The notes beneath the pieces were generated by a model, which was not told the DNA's origin, made no database searches, and saw only the letters and a program-made list of their open reading frames with translations. From Planctomycetota bacterium (GTDB taxonomy: Bacteria; Planctomycetota; J058): a stretch of DNA of 64,000 nucleotides. The DNA lies in assembly GCA_019636275.1 (NCBI GenBank), contig JAHBXY010000014.1, forward strand, positions 1-64,000, read 5' to 3'. Positions 43,819 to 53,605 of the stretch are shown here, one piece after another; position 1 is the first letter of the stretch; each line of letters opens with the position of its first letter. A program made the position numbers and the translations under genes.

Positions 43819-44892
43819 ATGCGCCGCGCCGCCCTGCTCACCTTGCTGACCCTGCTCGCCGGCTGCAACCTCACCGGGCCGACGGCGCTGCGCGACGGGC
43901 GGCAGGAGTACAACCTCGCGATCCAGCAGACGCAGAACGAGCAGCTCCTGCTGAACCTCGTGCGGCTGCGCTACCTCGACACGCCGCAGTTCCTGGAGAT
44001 CGGGTCGGTCACGGCCAACTACACCTTCGAGGCGGGCGTGGGCGCGTCGGCCTCGCTCTCCGACCGCAACGCCGTGCGCGTGAACAACGGGTTCGGCGCC
44101 AACGCCCGCGTGGGCTGGGTCGAGCGGCCGACGATCACCATGCAGCCGCTGCAGGGCGAGCGCTTCGTCACGCAGATGCTCACGCCGATCCCGCTCGACA
44201 CGCTGCTGCTCCTCGTCCACAGCGGCTGGAGCATCGAGCGCGTGCTGCGCGTGTGCGTGCAGCACGTGGGCGGCGTCCCCAACGCGCCCACGGCCGCCGG
44301 GCCGACGCCGTCGGTCGCGCCCGAGTTCCGCGAGTTCCAGCGCCTGGCGGCGCTCCTGCGGCGCCTGCAGCTCGCGCGCGGCTTCGACCTGGGCCTCGAG
44401 GGCGAGGAGGGGAAGCGCGAGCTGGTCCTGCGCCTCACCGAGCACGCCGCCGACGAGGACGCGGCGGAGCTGCGCGCCCTCCTCGGCCAGGCCCCCGACG
44501 CGCGCCGCCTCGTCCTCGTGCCCAGCCTCACGCGCGGCGCCCCCGGGCGGGTGGGGATCGGCACGCGCTCGCTCATGGGCGCGCTCTTCTACCTGTCGCA
44601 GGGCGTGCAGGTGCCAGACGAGGACCTGGACCTGATCACGGTCACGCGCGCGCCGAGCGGCGCGCGCTTCGCGTGGGACGACGTCCTGGGCGGGCTGTTC
44701 CGCGTGAGCGTCGACGAGGTGCCCGAGGGCGGCGCCGCCGTGGGCGTCTGCTACCGCGGCCGCGACTTCTACCTGTCAGACCGCGACGTCTCGACCAAGG
44801 CGACGTTCGCGCTGCTGCAGCAGCTCGTGGCCCTGCAGGCGGGCAACGTCCACGGCTCGGCGCCGGTGCTGACGATCGCCGTCGGCGGGTAG
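43819..44892 (+). CDS. Lipoprotein of an uncharacterised proteobacterial/planctomycete-type family
   Basis: 357 residues. ATG 43819 follows CGGAGGAG. The lipoprotein signal ends LLAGC with the Cys at residue 16. REYNLAIQQTQNEQLLLNLVRLRYLDTPQFLEIGSV is a recognisable conserved opening of otherwise unnamed lipoproteins; it is followed by a beta-rich stretch, YTFEAGVGASASLSDRNAV, and helices. The end FYLSDRDVSTKATFALLQQLVALQAG is also family-like. Single gene with its own candidate promoter. Function unknown; likely at the outer membrane. Confidence 0.8.
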   Translation: MRRAALLTLLTLLAGCNLTGPTALRDGRQEYNLAIQQTQNEQLLLNLVRLRYLDTPQFLEIGSVTANYTFEAGVGASASLSDRNAVRVNNGFGANARVGWVERPTITMQPLQGERFVTQMLTPIPLDTLLLLVHSGWSIERVLRVCVQHVGGVPNAPTAAGPTPSVAPEFREFQRLAALLRRLQLARGFDLGLEGEEGKRELVLRLTEHAADEDAAELRALLGQAPDARRLVLVPSLTRGAPGRVGIGTRSLMGALFYLSQGVQVPDEDLDLITVTRAPSGARFAWDDVLGGLFRVSVDEVPEGGAAVGVCYRGRDFYLSDRDVSTKATFALLQQLVALQAGNVHGSAPVLTIAVGG

Positions 44893-44952
44893 CGGCGAGA
44901 GGGCCGGCCGGCCCGTCGCAGACACGCGAAGTTCGCCCTTCCGGCCGGGCCT

Positions 44953-46128
44953 CTAGCCGCCGCCCGGGCGGAACAGCCCGAACGCGCTCGTGTAGCCGTG
45001 CAGGTGCGTGGCGTCGCCCACGGGGCCGATCTCGCCGCCGCAGAAGAAGCCGCCGAGCGGGACGTCGCCCAGGGCGCGGCGGAGGGCGGCCGAGTCGTGG
45101 TTGGCGGAACCGAACAGGTGCCGCCCGCGGCCGGTGCAGGAGAACAGGAGCGCGCCGGCCGGCGGCGCCGGGCGGCGGCCGCGGTAGGCGTCGAGGTGCT
45201 CGCGCAGGTCCTCGTCGGCGGCGGCCGCGTCGCGCAGGAAGAAGCGCACGGTCTGCCCCGGGCGCAGGAGCGCGCCCACGGCCAGGACGCCGCGCTCGGG
45301 GTCGGCGCCGACGACGTTGCGGATCAAGTAGTCGCCGCGCCCGGTCGGCTCCGTGAGCGAGGTCGAGGCGATCCCGAGGTGCAGCGCGTGCTGGAGGAGC
45401 TCCTGGTCCTCGGGCGGGAGCGCCTCGTAGAGCTCGGCGAGCACCTCGAGCGGCGGGCGCCCGTCGACCTCCTCGAGGACGTGGTCGCGGCAGCGGGTCA
45501 CCGTCATGGGCGCCCCGACCCCGCGGCAGCCCTGCGCCACGACGGCGTCGACGACGACGTCGCCCTGGAGGGCCAGGCCGACCGCGCCCTGGGCCACGAG
45601 GCCGCGGTCGACGAACAGCGGGTCGCCGCGGCGGCCAGAGGCCAGGCCGCCGATCGTGACGCCGCCGGGGTAGGCGAAGTCGAGCCCCTGGAGCAGGTCG
45701 CGCGGGTCGAAGCTCGCGCCGTCGCAGAGGAGCACGAAGTGCGGCGCGGGCGCGGGCGCGACGCCGACGAGGTCGCGCCAGCGGCCGGGTCCGCGGTCGA
45801 GGTCGGGGAGGTCGCCCGCGCCCACGTGGAAGGTGCGCAGCTCGACGCGCGGGAGGACGGCCGCCGTGACCGAGAGCGCCGGCCGCTGCTCGACCTCCTG
45901 CCCGTCGCCGATCACGCCGGCGCCGACGCAGCCGACGAGCGCGCGCGGCGACAGGCGCTCGTGCAGCTCGCCCGGCAGCCGCTCGAAGTGCGGCCGCAGG
46001 TGCGGCGACGCGAACACGACGACGAGGTCGGGCCGCGCGTCGCCCAGCCGCGGGCGCAGCGCCCGCTCGACCGCGTCGAGCGCCGGCCGCAGCTCCAGCT
46101 CCTGCACCAGTGCCGACGCCCAGCGCAT
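44953..46128 (-). CDS. FIST-domain sensor protein (FIST_N plus FIST_C)
   Basis: 391 residues from ATG 46128; GAGG and a TACACT hexamer lie just upstream. The FIST N-terminal part covers about 1-215 (PDLVVVFASPHL, ALVGCVGAGVIGDGQEVE, FAYPGGVTIGGLASG) and FIST_C about 230-385 (YLIRNVVGADPERGVLAVG, ALLFSCTGRGRHLFGSANHD, GGFFCGGEIGPVGDATHLHGYTSAF). FIST domains are thought to bind small ligands such as amino acids and are usually joined to, or next to, signalling proteins. Here the next gene upstream is a kinase on the same strand, 36 bases away, so the two may be one unit. Confidence 0.92.
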   Translation of the reverse strand: MRWASALVQELELRPALDAVERALRPRLGDARPDLVVVFASPHLRPHFERLPGELHERLSPRALVGCVGAGVIGDGQEVEQRPALSVTAAVLPRVELRTFHVGAGDLPDLDRGPGRWRDLVGVAPAPAPHFVLLCDGASFDPRDLLQGLDFAYPGGVTIGGLASGRRGDPLFVDRGLVAQGAVGLALQGDVVVDAVVAQGCRGVGAPMTVTRCRDHVLEEVDGRPPLEVLAELYEALPPEDQELLQHALHLGIASTSLTEPTGRGDYLIRNVVGADPERGVLAVGALLRPGQTVRFFLRDAAAADEDLREHLDAYRGRRPAPPAGALLFSCTGRGRHLFGSANHDSAALRRALGDVPLGGFFCGGEIGPVGDATHLHGYTSAFGLFRPGGG

Positions 46129-46164
46129 CGCGCCCCCTCGCGAGAGGAGTGTACCGCGCCGGGG

Positions 46165-47256
46165 TCACCTCAGCGACGTGAGGTCGAGCAGCGCGGGGTC
46201 GAGGGCGGCGACGCTCCCGTCCTCGAGGCGCACCTGCCAGGCGTCGGCCGCGCCGCCGAGCGACTCGAGCCGTCGCTCGACCCCGCAGGCCATGGTGATC
46301 GTGAAGCGCCGACCGGCGGGCGGCGGGGCGCGCTCGACGCCGAGCGCCGCCTCGAGCGCGTCGCGGAGCGCCAGCGCCGTGGGCCAGCGGTCGGCCGGGT
46401 CCTTCTCCAGCGCCCGCAGGACGGCCGCGTCGAGGGCCGCCGGCACGCCGAACGCGACGTCGCGCAGCGGCGGCGGCGGCTCGGTCAGGTGCAGGAGGAG
46501 CAGGCGGTGGGCCTCGCCGCCGCGGAACGGCGTCGCGCCGGCGAGCATCTGGTAGAGGAGCACGCCCGCGGCGTAGACGTCGGTGCGCGCGTCGCACGGC
46601 TCGCCGAGGCACTGCTCGGGGCTCATGACCAGCGGCGAGCCGAGGATCTCGCCCGCCGTGGTCAGCGTGCCGCACTCCGGCAGGGCGCACTGGTCGAAGG
46701 CCTTGGCCAGGCCGAAGTCGAGGACGCGCGCGCGGCCGTGCGGCTCGACCATGATGTTCGCGGCCTTCACGTCGCGGTGGACGATCCCGCGCTCGTGCGC
46801 CGCGTGGAGGGCGTCGAGCACCTGCGCGGCCACGAACACGGCGCGCGCGGGCGGCAGCGGCCCCGCGTCGCGCAGGACCTCGGACAGGGGCCGCCCGGGG
46901 CAGAGCTCCATGGCAAGCCACAGGAGCCCGCCGGGCGCCTCGCCGTGGTCGAAGGTGGCCACGGCGCTGCGGTGCGAGAAGGCGGCGGCCACGCGCGCCT
47001 CGCGGCGGAAGCGCTCGCGCGCCTGCGCGTCGGGGGTCGCGTCGAGGACCTTCACGGCCACGAGGCGGTCGAGCACCTCGTCCTCGGCCTCGTAGACGCG
47101 CGCCATGCCGCCGCGCCCGAGCGGGCGCGTCAGCCGGTAGCGGCCGCCGAGGCGCGCGCCCAGGAGGGGGTCGGCCCCGGGCAGGCGGCGCTGGCGGCGC
47201 GTCGGTCGCTCCTGGCGCGCCTGCGGCCAGACCGGGGGCAGGATCGTCGTGCTCAT
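46165..47256 (-). CDS. Ser/Thr protein kinase without membrane segment
   Basis: 363 residues from ATG 47256. An Arg/Pro-rich N-terminus of 35 residues, then the kinase at about 40-300: RPLGRGGMARVYEAED, VAVKVL, HRDVKAANIMV, DFGLAKAFD, the APE position written VMSPEQ, and TDVYAAGVLLYQM. A small beta-rich C-terminal piece follows (RFTITMACGVERRLESLGG, WQVRLEDGSVAAL), maybe a regulatory sandwich. No membrane helix, so it is soluble. Probably co-transcribed with the FIST gene, which would supply ligand sensing. All catalytic residues are present. Confidence 0.92.
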   Translation of the reverse strand: MSTTILPPVWPQARQERPTRRQRRLPGADPLLGARLGGRYRLTRPLGRGGMARVYEAEDEVLDRLVAVKVLDATPDAQARERFRREARVAAAFSHRSAVATFDHGEAPGGLLWLAMELCPGRPLSEVLRDAGPLPPARAVFVAAQVLDALHAAHERGIVHRDVKAANIMVEPHGRARVLDFGLAKAFDQCALPECGTLTTAGEILGSPLVMSPEQCLGEPCDARTDVYAAGVLLYQMLAGATPFRGGEAHRLLLLHLTEPPPPLRDVAFGVPAALDAAVLRALEKDPADRWPTALALRDALEAALGVERAPPPAGRRFTITMACGVERRLESLGGAADAWQVRLEDGSVAALDPALLDLTSLR

Positions 47257-47387
47257 CGCGTCGTTCTCCGGGGCGCGGACCGAGCAACGCCCGGGCCGGG
47301 CCTAAGCGAGGGGCGGCGGGCGGGGCGGCGTCGCGGAGCGCGCCGCCGCGTCGCAGACCTCGACGTGCGTGGGGGCGGGCGCGTGGC

Positions 47388-47393
47388 TACGAT
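47388..47393 (+). promoter_or_regulatory. Candidate -10 element (TACGAT), NYN gene
   Basis: TACGAT lies 22 bases before ATG 47416, leaving room for the GGAGGAGG ribosome site. No clear -35. Confidence 0.35.
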
Positions 47394-47415
47394 CGCGCGC
47401 CTGGAGGAGGACGCG

Positions 47416-47970
47416 ATGCCCGAGGGGGACCTGGTCTACCTGCTCGTCGACGGCGAGAACATCGACCGGACCCTGGGGCAGATCCTCGAGGCCAAGCCGA
47501 AGCCCGAGCAGCGTCCGCGCTGGGAGCGCGTGCGCGGCTTCGCCGAGCGGACCTTCGGCCGGCCGGCGCGGGCGCTGTTCTTCCTCAACGCGTGGCGCGG
47601 GCTGCCGGGGACGTTCATCCAGGCCCTCCGGATCGCCGGCTACGTGCCGATCCCGCTCTCGGGCGCCCCCGACCAGAAGGTCGTGGACATCGCCATGATC
47701 CGCACGCTCGAGGCGCTGGCAGCGCGCAAGGGCGACGTGGCGATCGTCAGCCACGACGCCGACTTCCGCGAGGCCCTCGCCGGCCTGGCCGGCGGCGGGC
47801 GGCGCCTGGGCGTCCTGGCCTTCCGCGAGTACCTGGGCGGCGACTACGTCGAGGTCCCGGGCCTCGAGGTCTTCGACCTCGAGGACGACGCCAACGCCTT
47901 CGACGGGGCGCCCCTCCCCCGGGTCCGCGTCATCCCGATCGACCAGTTCGACCCCAACCGCTACCTGTGA
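47416..47970 (+). CDS. NYN-domain (PIN-like) ribonuclease
   Basis: 184 residues; ATG 47416 has GGAGGAGG upstream. NYN signatures with the acidic metal ligands: LVDGENID at the start, the Asp in KVVDIAMIRTLEALAARKGD, and IVSHDADFREAL. LFFLNAWRGLPGTFIQALRIAG and RRLGVLAFREYLGGDYVEV match the LabA/DUF88 branch. The C-terminal VIPIDQFDPNRYL is a short extension. Expected to cut RNA in the cytoplasm; no target is known. Stands alone between divergent and parallel kinase genes. Confidence 0.88.
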   Translation: MPEGDLVYLLVDGENIDRTLGQILEAKPKPEQRPRWERVRGFAERTFGRPARALFFLNAWRGLPGTFIQALRIAGYVPIPLSGAPDQKVVDIAMIRTLEALAARKGDVAIVSHDADFREALAGLAGGGRRLGVLAFREYLGGDYVEVPGLEVFDLEDDANAFDGAPLPRVRVIPIDQFDPNRYL

Positions 47971-48007
47971 CGGGGTCGCTCCAAGTCCATGCGCTGCATG
48001 GGCCGCT

Positions 48008-48036
48008 TTGACAGGGCTGGCCCGGCGAAGTACAGT
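48008..48036 (+). promoter_or_regulatory. Textbook sigma-70 promoter TTGACA-17-TACAGT
   Basis: TTGACA (48008-48013), a spacer of exactly 17 bases, then TACAGT (48031-48036). It lies 122 bases upstream of the giant kinase, the strongest promoter in the window by consensus. The long leader (about 115 bases) may hold regulation. Confidence 0.75.
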
Positions 48037-48158
48037 GGCCTCGTGCCGGCGCTCTGGCTCATGTCTCTGCTCTTGCGCGACTTATGCCCGTTGCCCTCGG
48101 GGCGGGCCTCGCGCGAACAAGAGGAGGCGGAGACATCCCTGGCCCGCGAGGTCCCACG

Positions 48159-51100
48159 ATGACGACCCAGACCCTGCACGCGAGCGAGATCGAGTACGGC
48201 CGCCTCGCGATCGAGCGGCGCCTCGTCACCCGGGAGCAGGTGCGCGAGTGCGCCGACCTGCGCGCCTCGGGGCGGGGCGACCACCTGGCCAAGGTGCTCG
48301 TGAGCAAGGGCTACATCGACCCGAGCGCCGCGCGGCAGCTCCTGACGGAGCTGCAGAGCCGCTCGGGCTCGGGCGCGTTCGCGGCGCCCGTCGGCTCGGG
48401 CAGCTACCCGGCGGCCGGGTCCGGCGCCGGCGCCTACGGGCCGGCCGGCTCCGGCTCGTGGCCGCAGGGGGCGCCGGGCGCGCACGCGCTCGCCTGCCCG
48501 GCGTGCGGCGCGCGCGTACCGCCTACCCGGAGCAGGCGGGGCAGCGCGTGCACGCTGCCAGGGTGCGCCGGCCCGGTCGAGGTGCCGCGCGGCGCGGCGC
48601 CGGCGACCTTCCGCACGCAGGTGGTCGACGCGCAGGTGCGGCCCGGCGCGGCGCAGACGGACAGCGGCTCGGGCTCGGGCTTCTACGCCGCCCCCGCCGG
48701 CCCGCACGGCACGCACCGCCAGGGCGGCGGCGCGTTCGCGCTGCAGGAGGCCAACCGCGGCTACATGCAGGGCCTCGGCGGGCACACGCCGGGCTCCGGC
48801 GCGCCGCCGATGCTGCCGAAGGACAACAACTTCGACCCGGCCGCCTACCAGGGCGAGCTCCCCGGGAACCTGGCCCCCGACGACCCGATCGCGCACGCCA
48901 TGAGCGTGCGCACCAACGCCGACGGCTCGGTGGAGACCGTCTTCGGGCCGTACGACATCATCGGCGAGATCGCGCGCGGCGGCATGGGCATCGTCTACCG
49001 CGCGCGCCAGCGCAGCCTGAAGCGCATCGTCGCGCTGAAGGTCATGAAGGAGGGCGAGAACGCCTCCGAGAAGCAGATCCGCCGCTTCAAGCGCGAGACC
49101 GAGGCGGCCGCCAAGCTGCAGCACCCGAACATCGTCGCCGTCCACGAGGTCGGCTGCCACGAGGGCTTCCACTACTTCACGATGGACCTGATCGAGGGCG
49201 AGGCCCTCGACGCGATCGTGAAGCGCGGCGAGAAGATGCCGGTCGAGCGCGTCCTGCAGCTCGTGAAGGAGGTCGCGCAGGCGATCCACTACGCGCACGG
49301 CAAGGGGATCATCCACCGCGACCTCAAGCCGGCGAACATCCTCCTCGACACCGACGGGCACCCGAAGGTCACCGACTTCGGCCTGGCGAAGAACATCGAC
49401 CACAAGTCGATGCTCACGCGCACGGGCGCGGTGGTCGGCACGCCGTTCTACATGCCGCCGGAGCAGGCGCGCGGCGACGTCGACATCGACCAGAAGGCCG
49501 ACGTCTACGCCCTGGGCGTGATCCTCTACGAGCTCCTCACGCTCAAGCTCCCCTTCCACGGGGAGACGACGATGGAGGTCTACCACAAGATCCTCGAGGA
49601 GGAGCCGCTCCCGCCGCGCAGGCACGACTCGCGCCTCAACGCCGACGTGAACACGATCGTCCTCAAGGCCATGGAGAAGGACCTGGCGCGGCGTTACCAG
49701 AACGCGCTGGAGCTGGCCGAGGACATCGAGCGCTACCTCAACGGCGACCCGATCAAGGCGCGCCCGCTGGGCCCGATCGGCCGGGCGATCAAGAAGGCCC
49801 GCAAGAACATGCCGGTGGTCGTCGTCGGCGGCGTCACGGCGCTGGCGCTCATGAGCGGCGCGGGCCTGTTCTACTGGCGCTGGCGCAAGACGCAGGACTT
49901 CGAGGCCGAGATCAACCGGCGCCACGAGTGGGAGACGTTCGTCACCGACGTCGGCAACCACATCCTCGGCGCGCGCTCGCAGATCGCCTCGGGCGTCGCG
50001 CACCGCAAGGACAGGAACCCCGAGAGCGCGCTGGTCGACCTGCAGGAGGCGATCCGCGTCCTCGACGACCTGCCGCTCCTCACGCGCGAGTTCACCACCT
50101 GGAACACGACCGAGGCGCTCGAGGGGCACCTCGAGGAGCGCCAGGCCGAGATCAAGGCGGTCTACCGCGACACCTACCTGGAGCAGGGGCGGGCCTACGT
50201 CGACAAGGGCGACCCCGAGAGCCTGGTGACCGCGCTGGGCCGCTTCCAGCGCGGGCTGGAGAACGAGCCCGGGTCGCCCGACGTCCTGCTCGAGGTCGGC
50301 CGGGTCGAGGCGCTGCAGGGCAAGTTCGCCGCGGCGCTGCGCACGTTCGAGGGGATCCTCGCCGGCGACGCCAGCCACGTCGACGCGCGCCTGGAGATGG
50401 GCCGCGTGCACGACCGGGCGGGTGACTACAGGAAGGCGCTCGACTGCTACACGCACGTGATCGAGCGCGCGACCAAGCCCTTCCGCGCCTACCTGCTGCG
50501 CGGGCAGACCTGGTTCACGCTGGGCAAGTTCGAGCAGGCGCAGCAGGACTTCCAGAAGGTCGTCGACATCAAGGACGACCACTTCGAGGGCTACATCTGG
50601 CTCGGCCGGGCCAACCAGGCGCTCGGCCACCACGGCGAGGCGCTCGAGGCCCTCAACGAGTCGATCGACCTCAACCCGTCGCTCCCCGACGGCTACTACC
50701 ACCGGGCGGAGCTCTACTCGGCCCAGCGCAAGCACGCCGAGGCGATCAAGGACTACGAGGTCGCGATCTCGCGGGCGCGCGACTTCCACCGGGCCTACCT
50801 GGGCCTGGGGCAGGCGCTCGAGTGGGTGCTCGACTACGACCGCGCGCGGCAGCAGTACGAGGACGTGCTCAAGGCGCGGGACCGCGAGGCGGCGCAGGTC
50901 GCGCCGCTGGCGCACGCGGCGCTGGCCGACCTGCTGCTCGTCCAGGCCGACCCGCTCGAGTGCGCGCAGGACGCCGAGGACAAGGCGCGTCTGGAGACGG
51001 CCACGCCCGACGGGGCGCTGGGCCCGGCGCCGCCGCTCGACAGGCTCAAGGGCGAGGCCGAGCGCCTGCGCGCCGAGCGGCTGCGCGGGGCGCAGGAGGG

Positions 51101-53009
51101 CTTCACGCGGGCGCTCGAGCTGCAGCCGCGGCTGATCCCGGCGCTGCTCGGCCGGGCGCGGCTGGCCCTGGCCCAGGACGACCTGGCGCGCGCGTCGGCC
51201 GACGTCGAGGCGGCGCTCGCCGCCCTGAAGGACCGCCCGCAGGTGCGCTTCGCCGACCTCGGCGGCGGCCCGGCGGTCAAGGCGCGGCCGCGCGACGAGG
51301 ACGGCTGGGACGAGGCGGTCGACATCCGCGGCGGCGAGGCGCAGCCTGGCGACGTGCCCCTGGCCGACGCGCACGCCCTGCGCGGCCTGGTGGCCCTGCG
51401 CCAGGACAAGGCCAAGGAGGCGCAGGAGGGCTTCAAGCGGGCGCTCGAGGCCAGCCCGACCTGCTCGCTGGCGCTGGCCGGCCTCGGCCACGTGGCGCTG
51501 AAGGGCGGCGACCAGGCGCGGGCGCGCGACTACTTCGAGCGCGCCCGGAAGCTCGACGTCGAGGGCAAGGACGAGCCGCACTTCTTCTACCAGGAGGGCG
51601 TGCGCTACCAGGGGCTGGCGTCGCGCTCGAAGAAGCCGGAGTACTTCAAGCAGGCGCGGCAGTGCTTCTCGCGCGCCACCGGCAAGAACCCGCTCGACGC
51701 CGTGGCCGACCTGGAGCGCGCGCGGCTGTCGGCGGAGTGGGCGAGCTGGGACGCGGCCGTGCGGCTGGCGACGCGGGCGATCGAGGCCGACCCGTTCCTG
51801 CGCGAGGCGCACGAGCGGCTCGGGTTCCTCTTCGCCCGGGACCTGCCGGCGGAGCGCGACGCGACGACGAAGCGCCCGGAGCACCTGCGCGACGCCCGGC
51901 GGGCCGAGGGCCACTTCGACCGCGCGGTCGAGGTGTCGGGCGGCGGCGTCGAGGAGGCGGCGGACGCCTGCTACGGGCGCGCGCTGGCGCGCCTCTCGGG
52001 CGGCGACGTCGGGCCGGAGCGCCTGGCGGCCGCGCGCGAGGACCTCGAGCGGGCGATCCGGGCGATCCCGACCGACTTCCGCCAGGCGGAGCCGCGGCGG
52101 ATCAGCCAGTCCATGGCCTACCTCGACCTCCTCGCGCAGGTGCACGACCGGACGGGCGACGCGGCGGCGGCCGCGCGGGCCCGGGAGCGGGTCGACGGCG
52201 TCCGGCGCGCCGCGAGCGAGGCGGCCCGCCAGGAGCTCAAGGACGGGCAGCTCCTGCGTGACCGCCTGAACTACTCGGACGCGATCAAGCACTTCGACAA
52301 GGCGATCGAGCTCGACCCCGAGTTCAGCGACGCCTACTACGAGCGCGGCACCTGCTACCTGAAGATCGGCAACTTCGTGCCGGGGATCCTCGACTTCTCG
52401 CGCGCGCTCGAGCTGAACCCGCGCATCGCCGACCAGGTCTACAACAAGGTCTATCAGATCTCCTACGTCGTCGACCTCAACCGCGTGATCACCGAGCTGA
52501 ACAAGATCGTCTCGGACCACCCGAACGTCTCGTACGTGATCTTCCTGCGCGGCTTCTTCTACGTGGCCAAGACCGAGTTCAAGAAGTTCGAGCGCTCCGA
52601 CCTCGACCTGGGGATCGCCGACTTCAACCGCTGCCTGCAGCTCAACGAGACGCACGTGACGGCGATGCTCTACCGCGGCTTCCTGCACTACAAGCTGGCC
52701 AGCCTCGAGACCGAGGCCGCCGGCCGGCAGGCCTGGTACGACCGGGCCATGAAGGACTACATCGACGCCCTGGACATCGACCCGGTCTCCGGGATCAGCC
52801 ACTACCTGCAGGCGCTCTGCTGGTCGGTCATGTCGACCGAGGAGGGCCTCCCGGACGCGGAGCGCGTGGCCCGCAAGAAGAAGTCGATCGAGGAGCTGCG
52901 CACGTCCTTCAGCTGCGAGTTCAAGGGCTACGAGCGCATCAAGAACGAGAAGGGCTTCGACGCCGTGCGCCAGGAGCCGGAGTTCATCGAGCTCATGCGC
53001 GGGAAGTAG
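48159..53009 (+). CDS. Giant Ser/Thr kinase with zinc ribbon, membrane helix and long TPR array
   Basis: 1616 residues from ATG 48159 (GAGG upstream). Residues 1-70 are the helical module also seen in the kinase at 3466 (EYGRLAIERRLVTREQVREC). A Gly/Ser/Ala linker and a zinc ribbon (CPAC then CTLPGC) follow. The kinase, about 263-535, is complete: ARGGMGIVYRA, VALKVM, HRDLKPANILL, DFGLAKNID, MPPEQ and DVYALGVILYELL. A membrane helix lies near 551-572. The remaining 1000 residues are mostly TPR repeats, e.g. LRGQTWFTLGKFEQAQQDFQ, WLGRANQALGHHGEALEALN and FDKAIELDPEFSDAYYERG. The TPR part would face the periplasm and sense protein partners. A lipoprotein gene starts 11 bases after its stop. Confidence 0.95.
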   Translation: MTTQTLHASEIEYGRLAIERRLVTREQVRECADLRASGRGDHLAKVLVSKGYIDPSAARQLLTELQSRSGSGAFAAPVGSGSYPAAGSGAGAYGPAGSGSWPQGAPGAHALACPACGARVPPTRSRRGSACTLPGCAGPVEVPRGAAPATFRTQVVDAQVRPGAAQTDSGSGSGFYAAPAGPHGTHRQGGGAFALQEANRGYMQGLGGHTPGSGAPPMLPKDNNFDPAAYQGELPGNLAPDDPIAHAMSVRTNADGSVETVFGPYDIIGEIARGGMGIVYRARQRSLKRIVALKVMKEGENASEKQIRRFKRETEAAAKLQHPNIVAVHEVGCHEGFHYFTMDLIEGEALDAIVKRGEKMPVERVLQLVKEVAQAIHYAHGKGIIHRDLKPANILLDTDGHPKVTDFGLAKNIDHKSMLTRTGAVVGTPFYMPPEQARGDVDIDQKADVYALGVILYELLTLKLPFHGETTMEVYHKILEEEPLPPRRHDSRLNADVNTIVLKAMEKDLARRYQNALELAEDIERYLNGDPIKARPLGPIGRAIKKARKNMPVVVVGGVTALALMSGAGLFYWRWRKTQDFEAEINRRHEWETFVTDVGNHILGARSQIASGVAHRKDRNPESALVDLQEAIRVLDDLPLLTREFTTWNTTEALEGHLEERQAEIKAVYRDTYLEQGRAYVDKGDPESLVTALGRFQRGLENEPGSPDVLLEVGRVEALQGKFAAALRTFEGILAGDASHVDARLEMGRVHDRAGDYRKALDCYTHVIERATKPFRAYLLRGQTWFTLGKFEQAQQDFQKVVDIKDDHFEGYIWLGRANQALGHHGEALEALNESIDLNPSLPDGYYHRAELYSAQRKHAEAIKDYEVAISRARDFHRAYLGLGQALEWVLDYDRARQQYEDVLKARDREAAQVAPLAHAALADLLLVQADPLECAQDAEDKARLETATPDGALGPAPPLDRLKGEAERLRAERLRGAQEGFTRALELQPRLIPALLGRARLALAQDDLARASADVEAALAALKDRPQVRFADLGGGPAVKARPRDEDGWDEAVDIRGGEAQPGDVPLADAHALRGLVALRQDKAKEAQEGFKRALEASPTCSLALAGLGHVALKGGDQARARDYFERARKLDVEGKDEPHFFYQEGVRYQGLASRSKKPEYFKQARQCFSRATGKNPLDAVADLERARLSAEWASWDAAVRLATRAIEADPFLREAHERLGFLFARDLPAERDATTKRPEHLRDARRAEGHFDRAVEVSGGGVEEAADACYGRALARLSGGDVGPERLAAAREDLERAIRAIPTDFRQAEPRRISQSMAYLDLLAQVHDRTGDAAAAARARERVDGVRRAASEAARQELKDGQLLRDRLNYSDAIKHFDKAIELDPEFSDAYYERGTCYLKIGNFVPGILDFSRALELNPRIADQVYNKVYQISYVVDLNRVITELNKIVSDHPNVSYVIFLRGFFYVAKTEFKKFERSDLDLGIADFNRCLQLNETHVTAMLYRGFLHYKLASLETEAAGRQAWYDRAMKDYIDALDIDPVSGISHYLQALCWSVMSTEEGLPDAERVARKKKSIEELRTSFSCEFKGYERIKNEKGFDAVRQEPEFIELMRGK

Positions 53010-53020
53010 CGGCCGTCGGG

Positions 53021-53581
53021 GTGCCGTCCCGCGCGCCGCTCGCCCTCGGCCTGCTCGCCATGACCGGCTGCGCCATGAGCCTCAGCCACGGTCCCGGCCA
53101 GCACGGATTGCACTCGGAGCGCCCGATCGAGGTGACCCTCGACGAGGACCGACGAGGGCTCACGGCCACGCTGACCTACGCCTGTGGGTACCGCGCGGAG
53201 CGCCGGCTCACGGTCCCGCCGACCAGGGTCCTGACCGTGTTCGTGTTCGACCCGGCTGACCGGGTGCCCGGCTCGCGGTCGAGGCTGGGCGCCGCTCCCG
53301 CGGAGCGGTCGCTCGAGCAGGTGATCGAGGGGCTGCTCGCCTCGCGAGCGGACGTGAGGCCGGCCGCAGCCCGGGAGCAGCTCGCCGCGGGGGCCGACCC
53401 GGCGTCGACCACCATCGTCGTCGTGGTCCCGGTGCTCGGCGACCCGCTCGTCGACGGGAGCAGGCAGGGCATCGACGTGCTCTCCCCCGTGCGCCGGCCG
53501 GACGGGTGGTTCGAGCCGCGGTTCTCGCTCTGCGGCGCCCCGCCGGGCTCCTTCTCGCCGCACCTGGTCCATCCGCCCTGA
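53021..53581 (+). CDS. Small lipoprotein downstream of the giant kinase
   Basis: 186 residues from GTG 53021. The signal APLALGLLAMTGC gives a lipobox Cys near residue 17. The mature part has a beta-rich start (LTATLTYACGYRAERRLTV), a helix (RSLEQVIEGLLASRADVRP), a strand TTIVVVVPVLGDPLV, and ends GWFEPRFSLCG. Three further cysteines occur, two of which could form a disulfide. Only 11 bases separate it from the kinase, so it is probably in the same message and could interact with the periplasmic TPR part. No family recognised. Confidence 0.7.
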   Translation: MPSRAPLALGLLAMTGCAMSLSHGPGQHGLHSERPIEVTLDEDRRGLTATLTYACGYRAERRLTVPPTRVLTVFVFDPADRVPGSRSRLGAAPAERSLEQVIEGLLASRADVRPAAAREQLAAGADPASTTIVVVVPVLGDPLVDGSRQGIDVLSPVRRPDGWFEPRFSLCGAPPGSFSPHLVHPP

Positions 53582-53605
53582 CGCTCGCCTGCGCGCGTGC
53601 GGATG

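Noticed and set aside
47961..52802. Open frame of more than 1600 codons on the minus strand, antisense to the giant kinase
   Set aside because: Composition (runs of Arg, Val, Leu, His, Ala) is what antisense of GC3-rich code gives; no domain motif, no ribosome site, while the plus strand reads as a clear kinase-TPR protein.
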